Source of the DNA: Nakamurella flava
Lineage (GTDB): Bacteria > Actinomycetota > Actinomycetes > Mycobacteriales > Nakamurellaceae
Assembly: GCF_005298075.1 (NCBI RefSeq)
Contig: NZ_SZZH01000001.1
Span: forward strand, 1,612,001 to 1,676,000
DNA: 64,000 nucleotides
Reading direction: 5' to 3'
Below are positions 55,896 through 64,000 of the stretch, in pieces. Position 1 is the first letter of the stretch; each line of letters begins with the position of its first letter. The notes beneath the pieces were generated by a model. The model was not told where the DNA came from, did not search any database, and was given only the letters and a program-made list of their open reading frames with translations. Both the position numbers and the translations under genes were made by a program.

Positions 55896-56406
55896 TGAGA
55901 CGCAGCAGCAGACCCAGCACGACCAGGTTGAGCAGCATCTGCACGCTGACCAGAATGCGCATTCCGTCGGACTGCGGGGTGATGTCCCCGAAGCCCACCG
56001 TGGCGAACACCGTGATGGTGAAGTACAGCGCGCGGACGTGGTTCAGCGGCTCGGAGAACGCCGCCGGGTCCCCCAGGCTGTTGGACAGGTACAGCCGCGC
56101 GAACAGCACCAAAAACAGGGTGACGATGACGGTGAGCGCCTCGATCGCTCGCAGCATCGGCCACCGCGACCGCAGGATCGCCGGGATCTGCCAGCCGGCG
56201 ACCCCGGCGTAGACCACCAGCGCCAGGATCACCCACGGGACATCCGAGGTGCCCGTCTCGCCCCGGGTCGGCAGCAGCAGATAGGCCAGCAGCAGACCGG
56301 TGACCGTCACGCACAACCGGGCCACCGTCCACCCCGTCGCGCGGACGAATCCGTCCGGGCGACCACCCGCCGGATCACCCGCGGAGACCCCGTCCCGCTC
56401 GCCCAT
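55807..56406 (-). CDS. Small potassium channel (Ion_trans_2 type)
   Basis: A 199-residue membrane protein with about four hydrophobic segments and a pore loop LYFTITVFATVGFGDITP (about 128-145) between the last two. TVGFGD is the K+ selectivity filter. Regulatory domains such as RCK/TrkA_N are absent. Family members let K+ pass and set membrane potential. The ATG at 56406 follows GGGAG. The final 30 residues, Pro/Ala-rich, are encoded in the 89 bp shared with the convergent ClC gene. Confidence 0.87.
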   Translation of the reverse strand: MGERDGVSAGDPAGGRPDGFVRATGWTVARLCVTVTGLLLAYLLLPTRGETGTSDVPWVILALVVYAGVAGWQIPAILRSRWPMLRAIEALTVIVTLFLVLFARLYLSNSLGDPAAFSEPLNHVRALYFTITVFATVGFGDITPQSDGMRILVSVQMLLNLVVLGLLLRLITGAVQRGRARRSQERPSGPDGPAPADAP

Positions 56407-56456
56407 CGCGGCTCCCTCGCGCCCGGCCCATCGGATCGGGCCGCCCCGGGCCGACC

Positions 56457-57668
56457 CTAGCGACGGGGCGCCCCGATGGCGGCGATGCTCGCCGCGACCA
56501 CACATCCGGTGATGACCACCGCCATCGCGCCGGTCCACCCGCCCCGGTCGTAGACCGCGGCGCCGGCGAACCCCACCAGGCTCGATCCGGCGTAGTAGGC
56601 CAGTGAGTAGGTCGCCGCGACCTGAGACCGGGCGCCCGGGATCCGTTCCCCCGCCCAGGACGCGGCGATGGCGTGGGCCGGGAAGAAGGCGAAAGTGGCG
56701 ACGACGAGCCCGGCGATGATCAGCCACAACGACGGGGCCAGGGTGAGGGCCACCCCGCCGGCCATCGCGAACCCGGCCGCGACCAGCACCCGGCGGCGAC
56801 CGAATCGGCCCACCGCCCGCCCCACCCCGGACGACCCGACCGTACCGACGAGGTAGGTCAGGAAGAGCAGGCTGACCACCGAGGCCGGGAGCCGGTACGG
56901 CTCGTCGAGCAGCCGGAATCCCAGCAGGTTGTAGATGGTCACGAACCCGCCCATGAGCAGGAACGCCTGGGCGTAGAAGACGGCGACGGTGCGGTCGGTG
57001 AACGCCGCCCGCAGGCGCGCCCCCGCCCCCAGGGTCGTCGTCACCGGCGGTCCGCCGGACGGAGTCGCCCGCGATCGCGGTTGACGTCGGTCGTCACCGC
57101 GGCTCAGGACCACGAAGACCGCCACCGCGACGGCGACCAGCACCGCCGTCACCGCGACTCCCCAGCGCCATCCCCAGCCGGCGGCCACCGCCCCGGTCAC
57201 CACCCGTCCGGACAGGCCGCCGATGGTGGTGCCGGCGATGTACAGGCCGCCGATGGCGGCCACCCGGGCCGGTTCGGCCCGGGCCACCAGATGGGCCATG
57301 GCCAGGGCCGGCAGGGCGCCGAGCGCCACCCCGGACACCGCCCGGAGCGCCAGCAGCACGCCGAAGCTGGGTGCGAACGGCAGGGCCGTCGCGCAGACCG
57401 CCGCCGCCACCGCGGCCCAGCGCATCGCCCGGGCCCGGCCGACCCGGTCGCCCACGAAGGCCCACGGCAACACGGACAGGGCCAGCGCACCGGTCGCGAC
57501 CGAGACGGCCAGGCTCGCGGTGGACTCGCTCAGCGAGAACTCGGCGGCCAGCGCCGGCAGCACCGCCTGCACCGCGTACAGCTCGGCGAAGGTGGCGACT
57601 CCCCCGGCGAAGAGGGCCGCGGTCAGCCGGTGGGTCGACGACGGCGCCGGAGCACCGGTCGCGGTCAC
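56457..57668 (-). CDS. MFS transporter
   Basis: A 403-residue major facilitator with about 12 hydrophobic segments and the inter-TM2-3 motif-A-like [14 protein letters not shown]. The N-terminus [23 protein letters not shown] and [22 protein letters not shown] recall the YnfM-type subgroup of small-molecule exporters, though the substrate is unknown. A polar loop of about 35 residues ([14 protein letters not shown] region) separates the halves. GTG 57668 overlaps the ung stop by 4 bp. Confidence 0.88.
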   Translation of the reverse strand: MTATGAPAPSSTHRLTAALFAGGVATFAELYAVQAVLPALAAEFSLSESTASLAVSVATGALALSVLPWAFVGDRVGRARAMRWAAVAAAVCATALPFAPSFGVLLALRAVSGVALGALPALAMAHLVARAEPARVAAIGGLYIAGTTIGGLSGRVVTGAVAAGWGWRWGVAVTAVLVAVAVAVFVVLSRGDDRRQPRSRATPSGGPPVTTTLGAGARLRAAFTDRTVAVFYAQAFLLMGGFVTIYNLLGFRLLDEPYRLPASVVSLLFLTYLVGTVGSSGVGRAVGRFGRRRVLVAAGFAMAGGVALTLAPSLWLIIAGLVVATFAFFPAHAIAASWAGERIPGARSQVAATYSLAYYAGSSLVGFAGAAVYDRGGWTGAMAVVITGCVVAASIAAIGAPRR

Positions 57669-58342
57669 AGCCGCCAGTCGACCGGAGCAGCCCCGCGCGC
57701 GGTCAGGTACTCGTTCGTGCGGGAGAACGGGCGGGAGCCGAAGAAGCCGCGATCGGCCGACAGCGGAGACGGGTGGGCCGACGCGATGACGTCCACGCCA
57801 CCGGCCTGCAACGGCTTGGTCAGGGTCTGGGCGTCCCGGCCCCACAGGATCGCCACCAGCGGGGCGTCCCGGGCGACCAGGGCGTCGATCGCGGCCGCCG
57901 TCACCACCTCCCACCCCTTGCCCCGGTGGGACGCCGAACGGCCCGGCTCCACCGTGAGCACCCGGTTCAACAGCAGCACTCCCTGCTCGCCCCAGGTCGA
58001 CAGGTCGCCGTGCGGGGCCGGCGGGATCCCCAGGTCGGACTGCAGCTCCTTGTAGATGTTGGTCAGCGAACGCGGCAGGGGCCGGACGTGCCGTTCGACC
58101 GCGAACGAGAGCCCGATCGGGTGGCCCGGAGTCGGGTACGGGTCCTGCCCGACGATGAGCACGCGCACCTGGTCGAACGGCTGAGTGAACGCCCGCAGGA
58201 CGTGCGGACCGGCGGGCAGGTACGTCCGGCCGGCCGCGACCTCGGCGCGCAGGAAGTCGCCCATGGCGTGCACCTGCGGCTCGACCGGCGCCAAGGCGGT
58301 GGCCCAACCGGGATCGACGACGTCCTGCAGTGCACCTGGCAT
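57665..58342 (-). CDS. ung: Uracil-DNA glycosylase
   Basis: Ung removes uracil from DNA in base excision repair. The 225-residue protein has the catalytic water-activating motif [17 protein letters not shown] (Asp in GQDPYP), the [12 protein letters not shown] segment, AILWGRDAQ, and the DNA-clamp motif [20 protein letters not shown] 58342 ([11 protein letters not shown]) is used; a GTG 11 codons upstream is possible. It is translationally coupled to the MFS gene that follows. Confidence 0.95.
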   Translation of the reverse strand: MPGALQDVVDPGWATALAPVEPQVHAMGDFLRAEVAAGRTYLPAGPHVLRAFTQPFDQVRVLIVGQDPYPTPGHPIGLSFAVERHVRPLPRSLTNIYKELQSDLGIPPAPHGDLSTWGEQGVLLLNRVLTVEPGRSASHRGKGWEVVTAAAIDALVARDAPLVAILWGRDAQTLTKPLQAGGVDVIASAHPSPLSADRGFFGSRPFSRTNEYLTARGAAPVDWRL

Positions 58343-58418
58343 GCGCCGCAGGTTACCCACCGCGACCGGGTTCACCCGCCCGGTGCGACGCGATCCCGGT
58401 CACGGCCGGGCGGCGGGC

Positions 58419-59489
58419 TCAGGAGGTGAAGTGGTCCCAGCCGCCCGGGGTGTCGCGGGCGGCACCGTCGACCGTGACCACGCCGGCGTCGGAGTCGGTG
58501 ACCACCCCGATGACCACCCACCCGTCCGGCACGGCGTCCGGGGCGAAGGTCGCCGCCAGGGCGTGGTCGTCGCCGCCGGTCAGCACCCACTCCAGGGGGT
58601 CACGGCCGAGCGCCGACGCCACCTCCGCCAGTCGCGGGGCGACCGGCAGCTGCGCGGTGCGGACGTCCACACCCACGCCGGACGCGACCGCGATGTGACC
58701 GAGATCGGCCAGCAGCCCGTCGGACACGTCGATCATCGCGCCGGCTCCGGCGGCCGCGGCGACCGGTCCCTGGGCCAGCGGCGGCTCCGGCACCCGGTAG
58801 GCCCCCACCACCGCCGCCGGCGAGCGGAAACCGCGGGACAGCACGGTCAGACCGGCGGCCGCCCAGCCCAGCCGACCGGCGACGGCGACCACCTGACCCG
58901 GTCGCGCCCCCGACCGGGTCACCGGCGCCGCGCCGCGCAGATCGCCCAGCACGGTGACCGAGATCGTCAGCACCTCGGAACGGGTCAGGTCGCCGCCCAC
59001 CAGGCCGGCCCCCACCGCGGCGGCCTCGGCGTCCAGACCGCGGCCGAGCCCGAGCACGAGGTCCTCGGGAATGTCGGCCGGCGCAGTCAGCCCGACCAGC
59101 AGCGCCGTGGGAACCGCCCCCATCGCGGCGATGTCGGCCATCGACGCCAGCGCCGCCCGGCGACCGATCTGCTCGCCCGACGCCCAGTCGGTGCGGAAGT
59201 GCACCCCGTCCACCAGGACGTCGACCGAGGCCACCACCCGACCGTCGGCCGCGGTGATCACCGCCGCGTCGTCACCCGGTCCGAGAGTGGTCGCCGACCC
59301 GGGGGCCAGGCCGGCGGTCAGCCGACCGATGACGGCGAACTCTCCACGGGCGCCGACGCTGCCCGGCGCCGGGGCGGCCGTGGAAGCGGACGGGACGGAC
59401 GACGAGACGGACCCGGAGGACCGGAACGAGCTGGTGATGGGACACCCACCTTCGGGCTGACGGACGTGACCCGAGTCATCCTGCCGCAC
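58419..59489 (-). CDS. thiL: Thiamine-monophosphate kinase
   Basis: ThiL phosphorylates thiamine monophosphate to the active pyrophosphate. The core starts near residue 45 with EFAVIGRLTAG and contains TLGPGDDAAVI, SVDVLVDGVHFR, MADIAAMGAVPTALLVGL, GLVGGDLTRSE and MIDVSDGLLADLGH. The best start is GTG 59489, which has GGAG six bases upstream on the minus strand; no other GTG or ATG lies between it and the core, so about 45 extra N-terminal residues are implied. Product length is 356, slightly above normal. It is followed by ung after 76 bp. Confidence 0.9.
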   Translation of the reverse strand: MRQDDSGHVRQPEGGCPITSSFRSSGSVSSSVPSASTAAPAPGSVGARGEFAVIGRLTAGLAPGSATTLGPGDDAAVITAADGRVVASVDVLVDGVHFRTDWASGEQIGRRAALASMADIAAMGAVPTALLVGLTAPADIPEDLVLGLGRGLDAEAAAVGAGLVGGDLTRSEVLTISVTVLGDLRGAAPVTRSGARPGQVVAVAGRLGWAAAGLTVLSRGFRSPAAVVGAYRVPEPPLAQGPVAAAAGAGAMIDVSDGLLADLGHIAVASGVGVDVRTAQLPVAPRLAEVASALGRDPLEWVLTGGDDHALAATFAPDAVPDGWVVIGVVTDSDAGVVTVDGAARDTPGGWDHFTS

Positions 59490-59583
59490 CGGCGCTCCGC
59501 CACCGGGGCTCCACCCGGGGCGGCACGAGGTTGGTCCCGCGTGAAACCGGGCACTCGTCCCGCTCGGACGAGAGGAGCAGCCG

Positions 59584-59751
59584 GTGACCGAGAACATCGA
59601 CCAGAACGAGGTGGACCGCCGCAAGGCGCAGGCCGCGGCGGGGGCGGGTGACAACCAGGGCGCCGGTCTGGACGGGGACGGCACCAGCCACGCCGACCGC
59701 GACGCGGACCTGGGCACGCCGGGCCAGGACGAGGACGACTCGGCGGGCTGA
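59584..59751 (+). CDS. Acidic miniprotein of 55 residues, unknown function
   Basis: A small open frame starting with GTG at 59584 with GGAG seven bases upstream. The product starts MTENIDQNEVDRRKAQAAA and ends DLGTPGQDEDDSAG. It is highly polar, Asp/Gly-rich, lacks cysteines, aromatic residues and membrane segments, and is probably disordered or a stress-type hydrophilic protein. It is divergent from thiL and followed by the dyad GTCTCGC-N8-GCGAGAC (59767-59788), a possible terminator. Real translation is supported only by start-site quality and amino acid pattern. Confidence 0.55.
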   Translation: MTENIDQNEVDRRKAQAAAGAGDNQGAGLDGDGTSHADRDADLGTPGQDEDDSAG

Positions 59752-59831
59752 CCCCGGGGTCGCCGTGTCTCGCACAAGGCGGCGAGACTCGCTCTTCCGT
59801 GCCTTCTGGCGCCCGTCGCAAGCTCGGGCGA

Positions 59832-59845
59832 CTAGGGTGGCGAGG
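59832..59845 (+). promoter_or_regulatory. Candidate -10 for the Lrp-like gene
   Basis: TAGGGT at 59833-59838 is a common actinobacterial -10 form and lies 55 bp before the GTG at 59893. I see no clear -35 at 17 bp. A GAAAGGGG ribosome binding site precedes the start. Confidence 0.4.
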
Positions 59846-59892
59846 CCGCGCCGACCGTGGTCGTGGCGTGATCCCGTCGAAAGGGGCTCATC

Positions 59893-60126
59893 GTGGTGCA
59901 GGCGTTCATCCTCATCCAGACCGAGGTGGGTCAGGCCGCGAGCGTGGCCCGGGCCATCGCCGAGCTGCCCGGGGTGACCAGCGCCGAGGACGTCACCGGC
60001 CCCTACGACGTCATCGTCCGGGCCGAGGCCAACACCGTCGACGAGCTCGGCAAGCTGGTCGTCGCCCGGGTGCAGAACGTGGCGGGCATCACCCGCACGC
60101 TGACCTGCCCGGTCGTCCACCTGTAG
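59893..60126 (+). CDS. Stand-alone Lrp/AsnC ligand-binding (RAM) domain protein
   Basis: A 77-residue protein made only of the alpha/beta RAM domain found at the C-terminus of Lrp/AsnC regulators (AFILIQTEVGQAASVARAI, PGVTSAEDVTGPYDVIVRAEA, VVARVQNVAGITRTLTCPVV). No DNA-binding HTH is present. Such single-domain proteins form rings that bind amino acids and may modulate full-length Lrp proteins. The gene is next to thiL, a DUF3515-type gene and ddl, an arrangement seen in many actinobacteria. Its GTG start follows GAAAGGGG. Confidence 0.88.
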   Translation: MVQAFILIQTEVGQAASVARAIAELPGVTSAEDVTGPYDVIVRAEANTVDELGKLVVARVQNVAGITRTLTCPVVHL

Positions 60127-60128
60127 GC

Positions 60129-60818
60129 GTGCCCGACCACGTCATGCCGGACGACGCCGAGCGCGAACGCCGTACCCGCGGCGGGTCCGTCCCTGAGTCG
60201 GCCGACGACCGGCCGCCCGCGTGGCGCCTGATCGCCGCGATCGCCGTCGGGGTGCTGGCCGTGGTCGCGGTCATCGTCGGTTCAGTCGTCGCCCGCTCGG
60301 CCAGTGCCCCTGACCCGAACGCCCCGCTGGCCCTTGGGCCCGTTCCGGCCCCGGGCGCGGCCGACCCGGCCTGCGTCGCCCTGATGCGCGCCCTCCCCGA
60401 CCAATTGGCCGGGCTGGATCGCCGCACGGTCAGCGGTCTCGGCGCGCTGCCGGATGTCTCGGGCTCGGCCACATCGGCTCCGGCCGATCAGGCCGACCTC
60501 GACGTCGGTGCGGTCGCCGCCTGGGGGGAGCCGCCCGTCGTGCTGCGCTGCGGCGTGCAGACCCCGACCGAACTGACCTGCAGCGCCCCGGTGCAGGTCG
60601 TCGACGGCGTCACCTGGCTACCGCTGACCAACGTCGCCGACCCCACACGCGGCACCACCTACCTGCTGGCCGACCGGAGCGTGCGGGTGGCCCTGACCAT
60701 CCCGCCCACCGCGAACAGTGGGCCGTGGCAACAGGTGTCGTCGATCGTCGCCGCGACGCTGCCGGCCGAACCGGTGTGCACCGACGGGGTGCTGCGCGCG
60801 GCGGCCGGCGAGTCCTGA
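60129..60818 (+). CDS. DUF3515-type membrane-anchored protein
   Basis: A 229-residue protein with a polar N-terminus of about 30 residues, one membrane segment (WRLIAAIAVGVLAVVAVIVGS, about 32-52) and an extracytoplasmic domain with paired cysteines (DPACVALMRALPDQL and LRCGVQTPTELTC) and AWGEPPVVLRCGV, the pattern of DUF3515. Its function is unknown; genes of this family lie next to ddl in actinobacteria, which hints at a cell-envelope role. The GTG at 60129 is two bases after the upstream stop; ATG 60144 is an alternative. Its 3' end is 15 bp from the convergent ddl. Confidence 0.82.
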   Translation: MPDHVMPDDAERERRTRGGSVPESADDRPPAWRLIAAIAVGVLAVVAVIVGSVVARSASAPDPNAPLALGPVPAPGAADPACVALMRALPDQLAGLDRRTVSGLGALPDVSGSATSAPADQADLDVGAVAAWGEPPVVLRCGVQTPTELTCSAPVQVVDGVTWLPLTNVADPTRGTTYLLADRSVRVALTIPPTANSGPWQQVSSIVAATLPAEPVCTDGVLRAAAGES

Positions 60819-60833
60819 CCGGCTCGCGCCGGG

Positions 60834-61964
60834 TCAGCGCAGGCCGGTCCCCCGGGCCAGCGCCGTCCGTACCAGGGTGGTCAGCAGCTCGGCGTAGTCG
60901 ATGCCGGCGGCGGCCCACATCCGCGGGTACATGGAGATGGGCGTGAATCCGGGCAGGGTGTTGACCTCGTTGATGACCAGATCACCGTCCGGGCGGACGA
61001 AGAAGTCGACCCGGGACAGGCCCTGGGCGTCCAGGGCCCGGAACGCGCGGACCGACATCTGCCGGATCTGCTCGGCCACGGCATCCGGCAGCTCCGCCGG
61101 GATCGAGAAGGTGGCCACGTCGTCGAGGTACTTGGCGTCGAAGTCGTAGAAGCTGTGGTCGCCGCCGACCGCGATCTCGGCGACCGGCGAGGCCTTCACC
61201 CGACCGTCCGGGAACTCCAGGACACCGCACTCGACCTCGCGGCCGACCACGGCCTTCTCCACCAGCACCTTGGGATCGGTCTGCCGGGCCACGGCGATCG
61301 CGGCGTCGAGGTCGGCCCAGTCGTCGACGCGGCTGACACCGAGGGAGGATCCGGCGCGGGCGGGCTTGACGAACGCCGGCAGACCGATGAGGTCCTTCTC
61401 GTCCGCGGTCAGCGTGTCCCGTCCGGGACGCAGCACGACGAAGGTGCCGACCGGCAGCCCCTCGGCGGCCAGCAGCTTCTTGGTGAACTCTTTGTCCATC
61501 CCGGCCGCGGAGGCCAGTACCCCGGCCCCGACGTACGGGACGCCGGCCAGCTCCAGCAGACCCTGGATGGTGCCGTCCTCGCCGTACGGCCCGTGCAGGA
61601 CCGGGAAGACCACATCGAAATGCTGGGCGGTGACGCCGGTCTCGACGCCACCGGCCGGCCGGATACCGGCAGCCGTCTGACCGTTGGTACCGAACAGCGG
61701 GACGACGGCCGCCGCGGTGGGGTCGGCGGTGAGCACCACGGAGGTCCCCGCGGTCACCTGGGGCAGCTGCCGGTCGTGCACGACGGGCAGGGTGGTCGGG
61801 TCGATCTGACGCCAGGATCCGTCCGGGGTGATGCCGATCGCGCTGACCTCGAACAGCTCCGGATCGAGGTGGGACAGCACACCGGCCGCCGAGATGCAGG
61901 AGACGGCGTGTTCGCCGCTGCGGCCTCCGAACACCACGGCCAGTCGGATCTTCTCGGACGTCAT
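60834..61964 (-). CDS. ddl: D-alanine--D-alanine ligase
   Basis: Ddl joins two D-alanines for peptidoglycan precursors. The 376-residue ATP-grasp enzyme has [18 protein letters not shown] at the N-terminus, [35 protein letters not shown] and the C-terminal [17 protein letters not shown] that binds metal and D-Ala-D-Ala. Length and motifs are normal. It follows gpsA after 82 bp on the same strand, as part of the conserved plsC-gpsA-ddl set. Confidence 0.96.
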   Translation of the reverse strand: MTSEKIRLAVVFGGRSGEHAVSCISAAGVLSHLDPELFEVSAIGITPDGSWRQIDPTTLPVVHDRQLPQVTAGTSVVLTADPTAAAVVPLFGTNGQTAAGIRPAGGVETGVTAQHFDVVFPVLHGPYGEDGTIQGLLELAGVPYVGAGVLASAAGMDKEFTKKLLAAEGLPVGTFVVLRPGRDTLTADEKDLIGLPAFVKPARAGSSLGVSRVDDWADLDAAIAVARQTDPKVLVEKAVVGREVECGVLEFPDGRVKASPVAEIAVGGDHSFYDFDAKYLDDVATFSIPAELPDAVAEQIRQMSVRAFRALDAQGLSRVDFFVRPDGDLVINEVNTLPGFTPISMYPRMWAAAGIDYAELLTTLVRTALARGTGLR

Positions 61965-62046
61965 GGGCGGTAAGCCTAGTCGCCGGATCGGGTGACCCCG
62001 CGAGCCACGGCCGGGGCCGGAGGTGATCCTGACCGTCGGGGAACGG

Positions 62047-63198
62047 TCAGGCCACGACCTCGGGCGTGTGGGGCTGGTCCATCAGGTATCCGAGCATCTG
62101 CCCGGGCGGCAGGTGCCGATAGCAGACCTGGTAGACGCTCTCGGTGATCGGCATGTCGATGCGGTGCCGGAGCGCGAGGTCACGCACCGACCGGCAGGTC
62201 ACCAGGCCCTCGGCGACCTGACCGTCGGACGCGGCCAACGCCGCTTCCAGACCCACGCCGGTCGCCAGCCGGTTGCCCAGCCGACGGTTGCGCGACAGCG
62301 GGGACCAGCAGGTCGCCACCAGGTCGCCCAGACCGGCCAGACCGGCGAATGTCTCGGCCCGGGCGCCGAGTTCGATGCCCAGGCGGGTCATCTCGTGCAG
62401 ACCGCGGGTGATCAGGGAGGCGGCCGTGTTGTACCCGAGCCCCAGTCCGTCGGCGATGCCGCAGGCCAGCGCGATGATGTTCTTCCCGGCTCCGGCGATC
62501 TCGGCCCCGATGACGTCGGTGATCGTGTAGGGCTTGAAATACGAGGTGGCGCAAGCCATCTGGACGGCGACGGCGCGTTCGTGATCGACACAGGCGAGCA
62601 CCGAGGCCGTCGGTCGGCCAAGGGCGATCTCCACCGCCAGGTTCGGCCCGGTGAGGACGACGATGCGGGCCGGGTCGATCTGGCCGACCCGCTCGACCAC
62701 CTCGCTCATCCGCAGCCCGGTGCCGATCTCGACGCCCTTGGCCAGGGAGACGACCGGGACCCCGGCCGGCAGGGCGTCGCGGAACACCCGCAGGTTCTCC
62801 CGGAGCGACTGGCTGGGCACCGCGAGCACCACCGCGTCGGCCCCGTCGAGGGCCTCGTCGAAGTCGGACGTGGCCGAGAGCGACGACGGCAGCACGACGT
62901 TAGGCAGGTAGTCCGGATTGACGTGCTCGTCGGAGATCGCCGCGGCCAGGCTCTCCCGTCGGGCCCAGAGGGTGACGTCACGACCGGCATCGGCCAGCAC
63001 CTTGGCGAACGTCGTCCCCCACGACCCGGCCCCCAGCACCGCGACACGATGCACGGACCCGACTCCCGGCGCACCCGCCGTCGGTTCCGGCGGCGCGCCG
63101 GCCGCGGCGGCCGCGGCGACCCCGCCGGCCAGGGGCGAGGTGTCACCGGCCTCGGGGTCCCACCCCGGCTCGGTGACCGTGGGCTGCTCGGCCGTCAC
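62047..63198 (-). CDS. gpsA: Glycerol-3-phosphate dehydrogenase [NAD(P)+]
   Basis: GpsA reduces dihydroxyacetone phosphate to sn-glycerol-3-phosphate for lipid synthesis. The Rossmann motif [16 protein letters not shown] lies at about residues 51-66, with [20 protein letters not shown], the catalytic Lys in [20 protein letters not shown], and a helical C-terminal domain ([15 protein letters not shown]). The first 50 residues are an Ala/Pro/Gly-rich extension absent from most relatives. The GTG at 63198 overlaps the plsC stop, linking both steps of phosphatidate synthesis. Confidence 0.95.
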   Translation of the reverse strand: MTAEQPTVTEPGWDPEAGDTSPLAGGVAAAAAAGAPPEPTAGAPGVGSVHRVAVLGAGSWGTTFAKVLADAGRDVTLWARRESLAAAISDEHVNPDYLPNVVLPSSLSATSDFDEALDGADAVVLAVPSQSLRENLRVFRDALPAGVPVVSLAKGVEIGTGLRMSEVVERVGQIDPARIVVLTGPNLAVEIALGRPTASVLACVDHERAVAVQMACATSYFKPYTITDVIGAEIAGAGKNIIALACGIADGLGLGYNTAASLITRGLHEMTRLGIELGARAETFAGLAGLGDLVATCWSPLSRNRRLGNRLATGVGLEAALAASDGQVAEGLVTCRSVRDLALRHRIDMPITESVYQVCYRHLPPGQMLGYLMDQPHTPEVVA

Positions 63199-64000
63199 CG
63201 GGCCGCCCCGTCCTGACCCGCCGCCCCCGGCCGGCCGGAACCGTCGCCGGTCGAGGTCGCCGGGCGGGCCGCGCCCTTCTTCGGGTCGTACCAGGTCTTC
63301 GGGGCGGCCTCCCCCCGGACGTCGGCCAGCAGGTCGCGGACGGCGCCCATGATCAGCAGGGTGGCCTCCAGGGTGGTGCGCGCGTCCACCGGGCGGGACC
63401 GCAGCTCGCTCAGGTCGATGGGCGGACCGACCTTCACCTGGATGTCCTTGCGCGGCCACGGCCGGAACTTGCGGCCCTGCGCGTAGCTGTCGTAGACGGC
63501 GTGGGTGCCCCACTGGGCCAGCGGGATGACCGGGAAGTCGCCGGCCAGCGCGAGGGACGCCACCCCGGGGCGGGGCCGCATCGGCCAGCGATCCGGGTCC
63601 TTGGTGACCGTGCCGTCGGGGTAGATGAGCACGACCTGACCGGTGGCCAGGGCCTCGGTCGCGGCGGTCAGGCTGGCCTGACCGGCCCCGCGCGGCCCCC
63701 GTTCGACGGGAATCTGGGCGGTGCCCCGCAGGGCGTTGCCCAGCACGGGCACCTTCCACAGCGACGCCTTGGCCATGAACCGGGGGATGCGGCCGTGCTT
63801 TTTCATGATGACCGCGTCGTACAGCGGGTCGAGGTGCGAGATGTGGTTGGCCACCACGAGATAGCCGCCCGACCGGCGCAGATGCTCGCCACCGCTGACC
63901 CGTTCCCGCCCGAGCAGGAAAGCGGCCGGATACATGATCGTCTGGCAGAAGCCGATCCAGAGGCCGCCCCGCTCCGACGGACGGCCGGTCGACGATCTGC
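63195..64000 (-). CDS. plsC: 1-acyl-sn-glycerol-3-phosphate acyltransferase (cut by window edge)
   Basis: PlsC-family acyltransferase making phosphatidate from lysophosphatidate at the membrane. The HX4D motif is NHISHLDPLYD, followed by IYPDGTVTKDPDRWP and FPVIPLAQWG. An ATG at 63935 is in frame, but the reading frame is open to the right edge of the window, with a plausible conserved RRERGGLWIGFCQTI just upstream, so the true start probably lies near or beyond 64000 and the gene is reported as partial. The C-terminal 45 residues are Gly/Ala/Lys-rich. It overlaps gpsA by 4 bp. Confidence 0.88.
   Translation of the reverse strand, partial: RSSTGRPSERGGLWIGFCQTIMYPAAFLLGRERVSGGEHLRRSGGYLVVANHISHLDPLYDAVIMKKHGRIPRFMAKASLWKVPVLGNALRGTAQIPVERGPRGAGQASLTAATEALATGQVVLIYPDGTVTKDPDRWPMRPRPGVASLALAGDFPVIPLAQWGTHAVYDSYAQGRKFRPWPRKDIQVKVGPPIDLSELRSRPVDARTTLEATLLIMGAVRDLLADVRGEAAPKTWYDPKKGAARPATSTGDGSGRPGAAGQDGAAR

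Noticed and set aside
1-64000. tRNA or rRNA genes, CRISPR arrays and insertion sequences.
   Set aside because: The intergenic gaps were read individually; none has a tRNA-like cloverleaf, regularly spaced direct repeats or transposase-like coding sequence with terminal inverted repeats.

Overview
This 64 kb window is a chromosomal segment of a high-GC actinobacterium. The clues are very high GC with GTG starts at many genes, 4-bp ATGA/GTGA stop-start overlaps, the coproporphyrin-type haem pathway (HemQ), an acyl-CoA carboxylase with an epsilon subunit, and the actinobacterial order rne-rplU-rpmA-obg-proB-proA-nadD-rsfS. The gene set would suit a Nakamurella-like or Frankia-related lineage, but that placement is a guess. 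I see no insertion sequences, prophage, CRISPR array, rRNA or tRNA genes.

Layout: (1) 114-9037, eight haem genes in a row (hemE, hemY, hemQ, hemH, hemC, hemD, hemB, hemL), the first six joined by 4-bp overlaps. (2) 9082-13683, hypothetical proteins, a flavodoxin-like protein, a lipoprotein and a GlcD-type FAD oxidase. (3) 13673-20568, comEC-comEA on the minus strand, an RtcB RNA ligase and a DHA2 drug transporter. (4) 20712-38265, a long minus-strand housekeeping block: valS-folC-DUF4233, ndk-GNAT-cyclase, rne, rplU-rpmA and obg-proB-proA-nadD-rsfS-phosphatase. (5) 38419-42135, a propionyl-CoA carboxylase operon (beta, epsilon, alpha). (6) 42208-46841, a secreted, sortase-anchored subtilase-like protein and a DsbA/FrnE protein. 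(7) 46891-52579, methylmalonyl-CoA mutase (two subunits), its TetR regulator and an acyl-CoA dehydrogenase. (8) 52667-64000, a small protein, a divergent CobT, a ClC channel and a K+ channel with overlapping 3' ends, an MFS protein, ung, thiL, an acidic miniprotein, a stand-alone Lrp sensor domain, a DUF3515-type protein, ddl, gpsA and plsC (cut by the window edge).

The most interesting point is regulatory. The tetR-mutA-mutB promoter (TTGACA-17-GATACT) overlaps the dyad AGTATC-N8-GGTACT. The same dyad, with identical half-sites and spacing, lies 50 bp upstream of the propionyl-CoA carboxylase operon 13 kb away. This suggests a small TetR regulon controlling both steps from propionyl-CoA to succinyl-CoA; a cobT-like gene and an acyl-CoA dehydrogenase lie next to the mutase block. 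Other unusual features are a mutase small subunit without its C-terminal domain, an RNase E with an IF2-N-like N-terminal domain, a subtilase relative with a degraded catalytic triad and an LPVTG anchor, and structured leaders upstream of rplU and valS.
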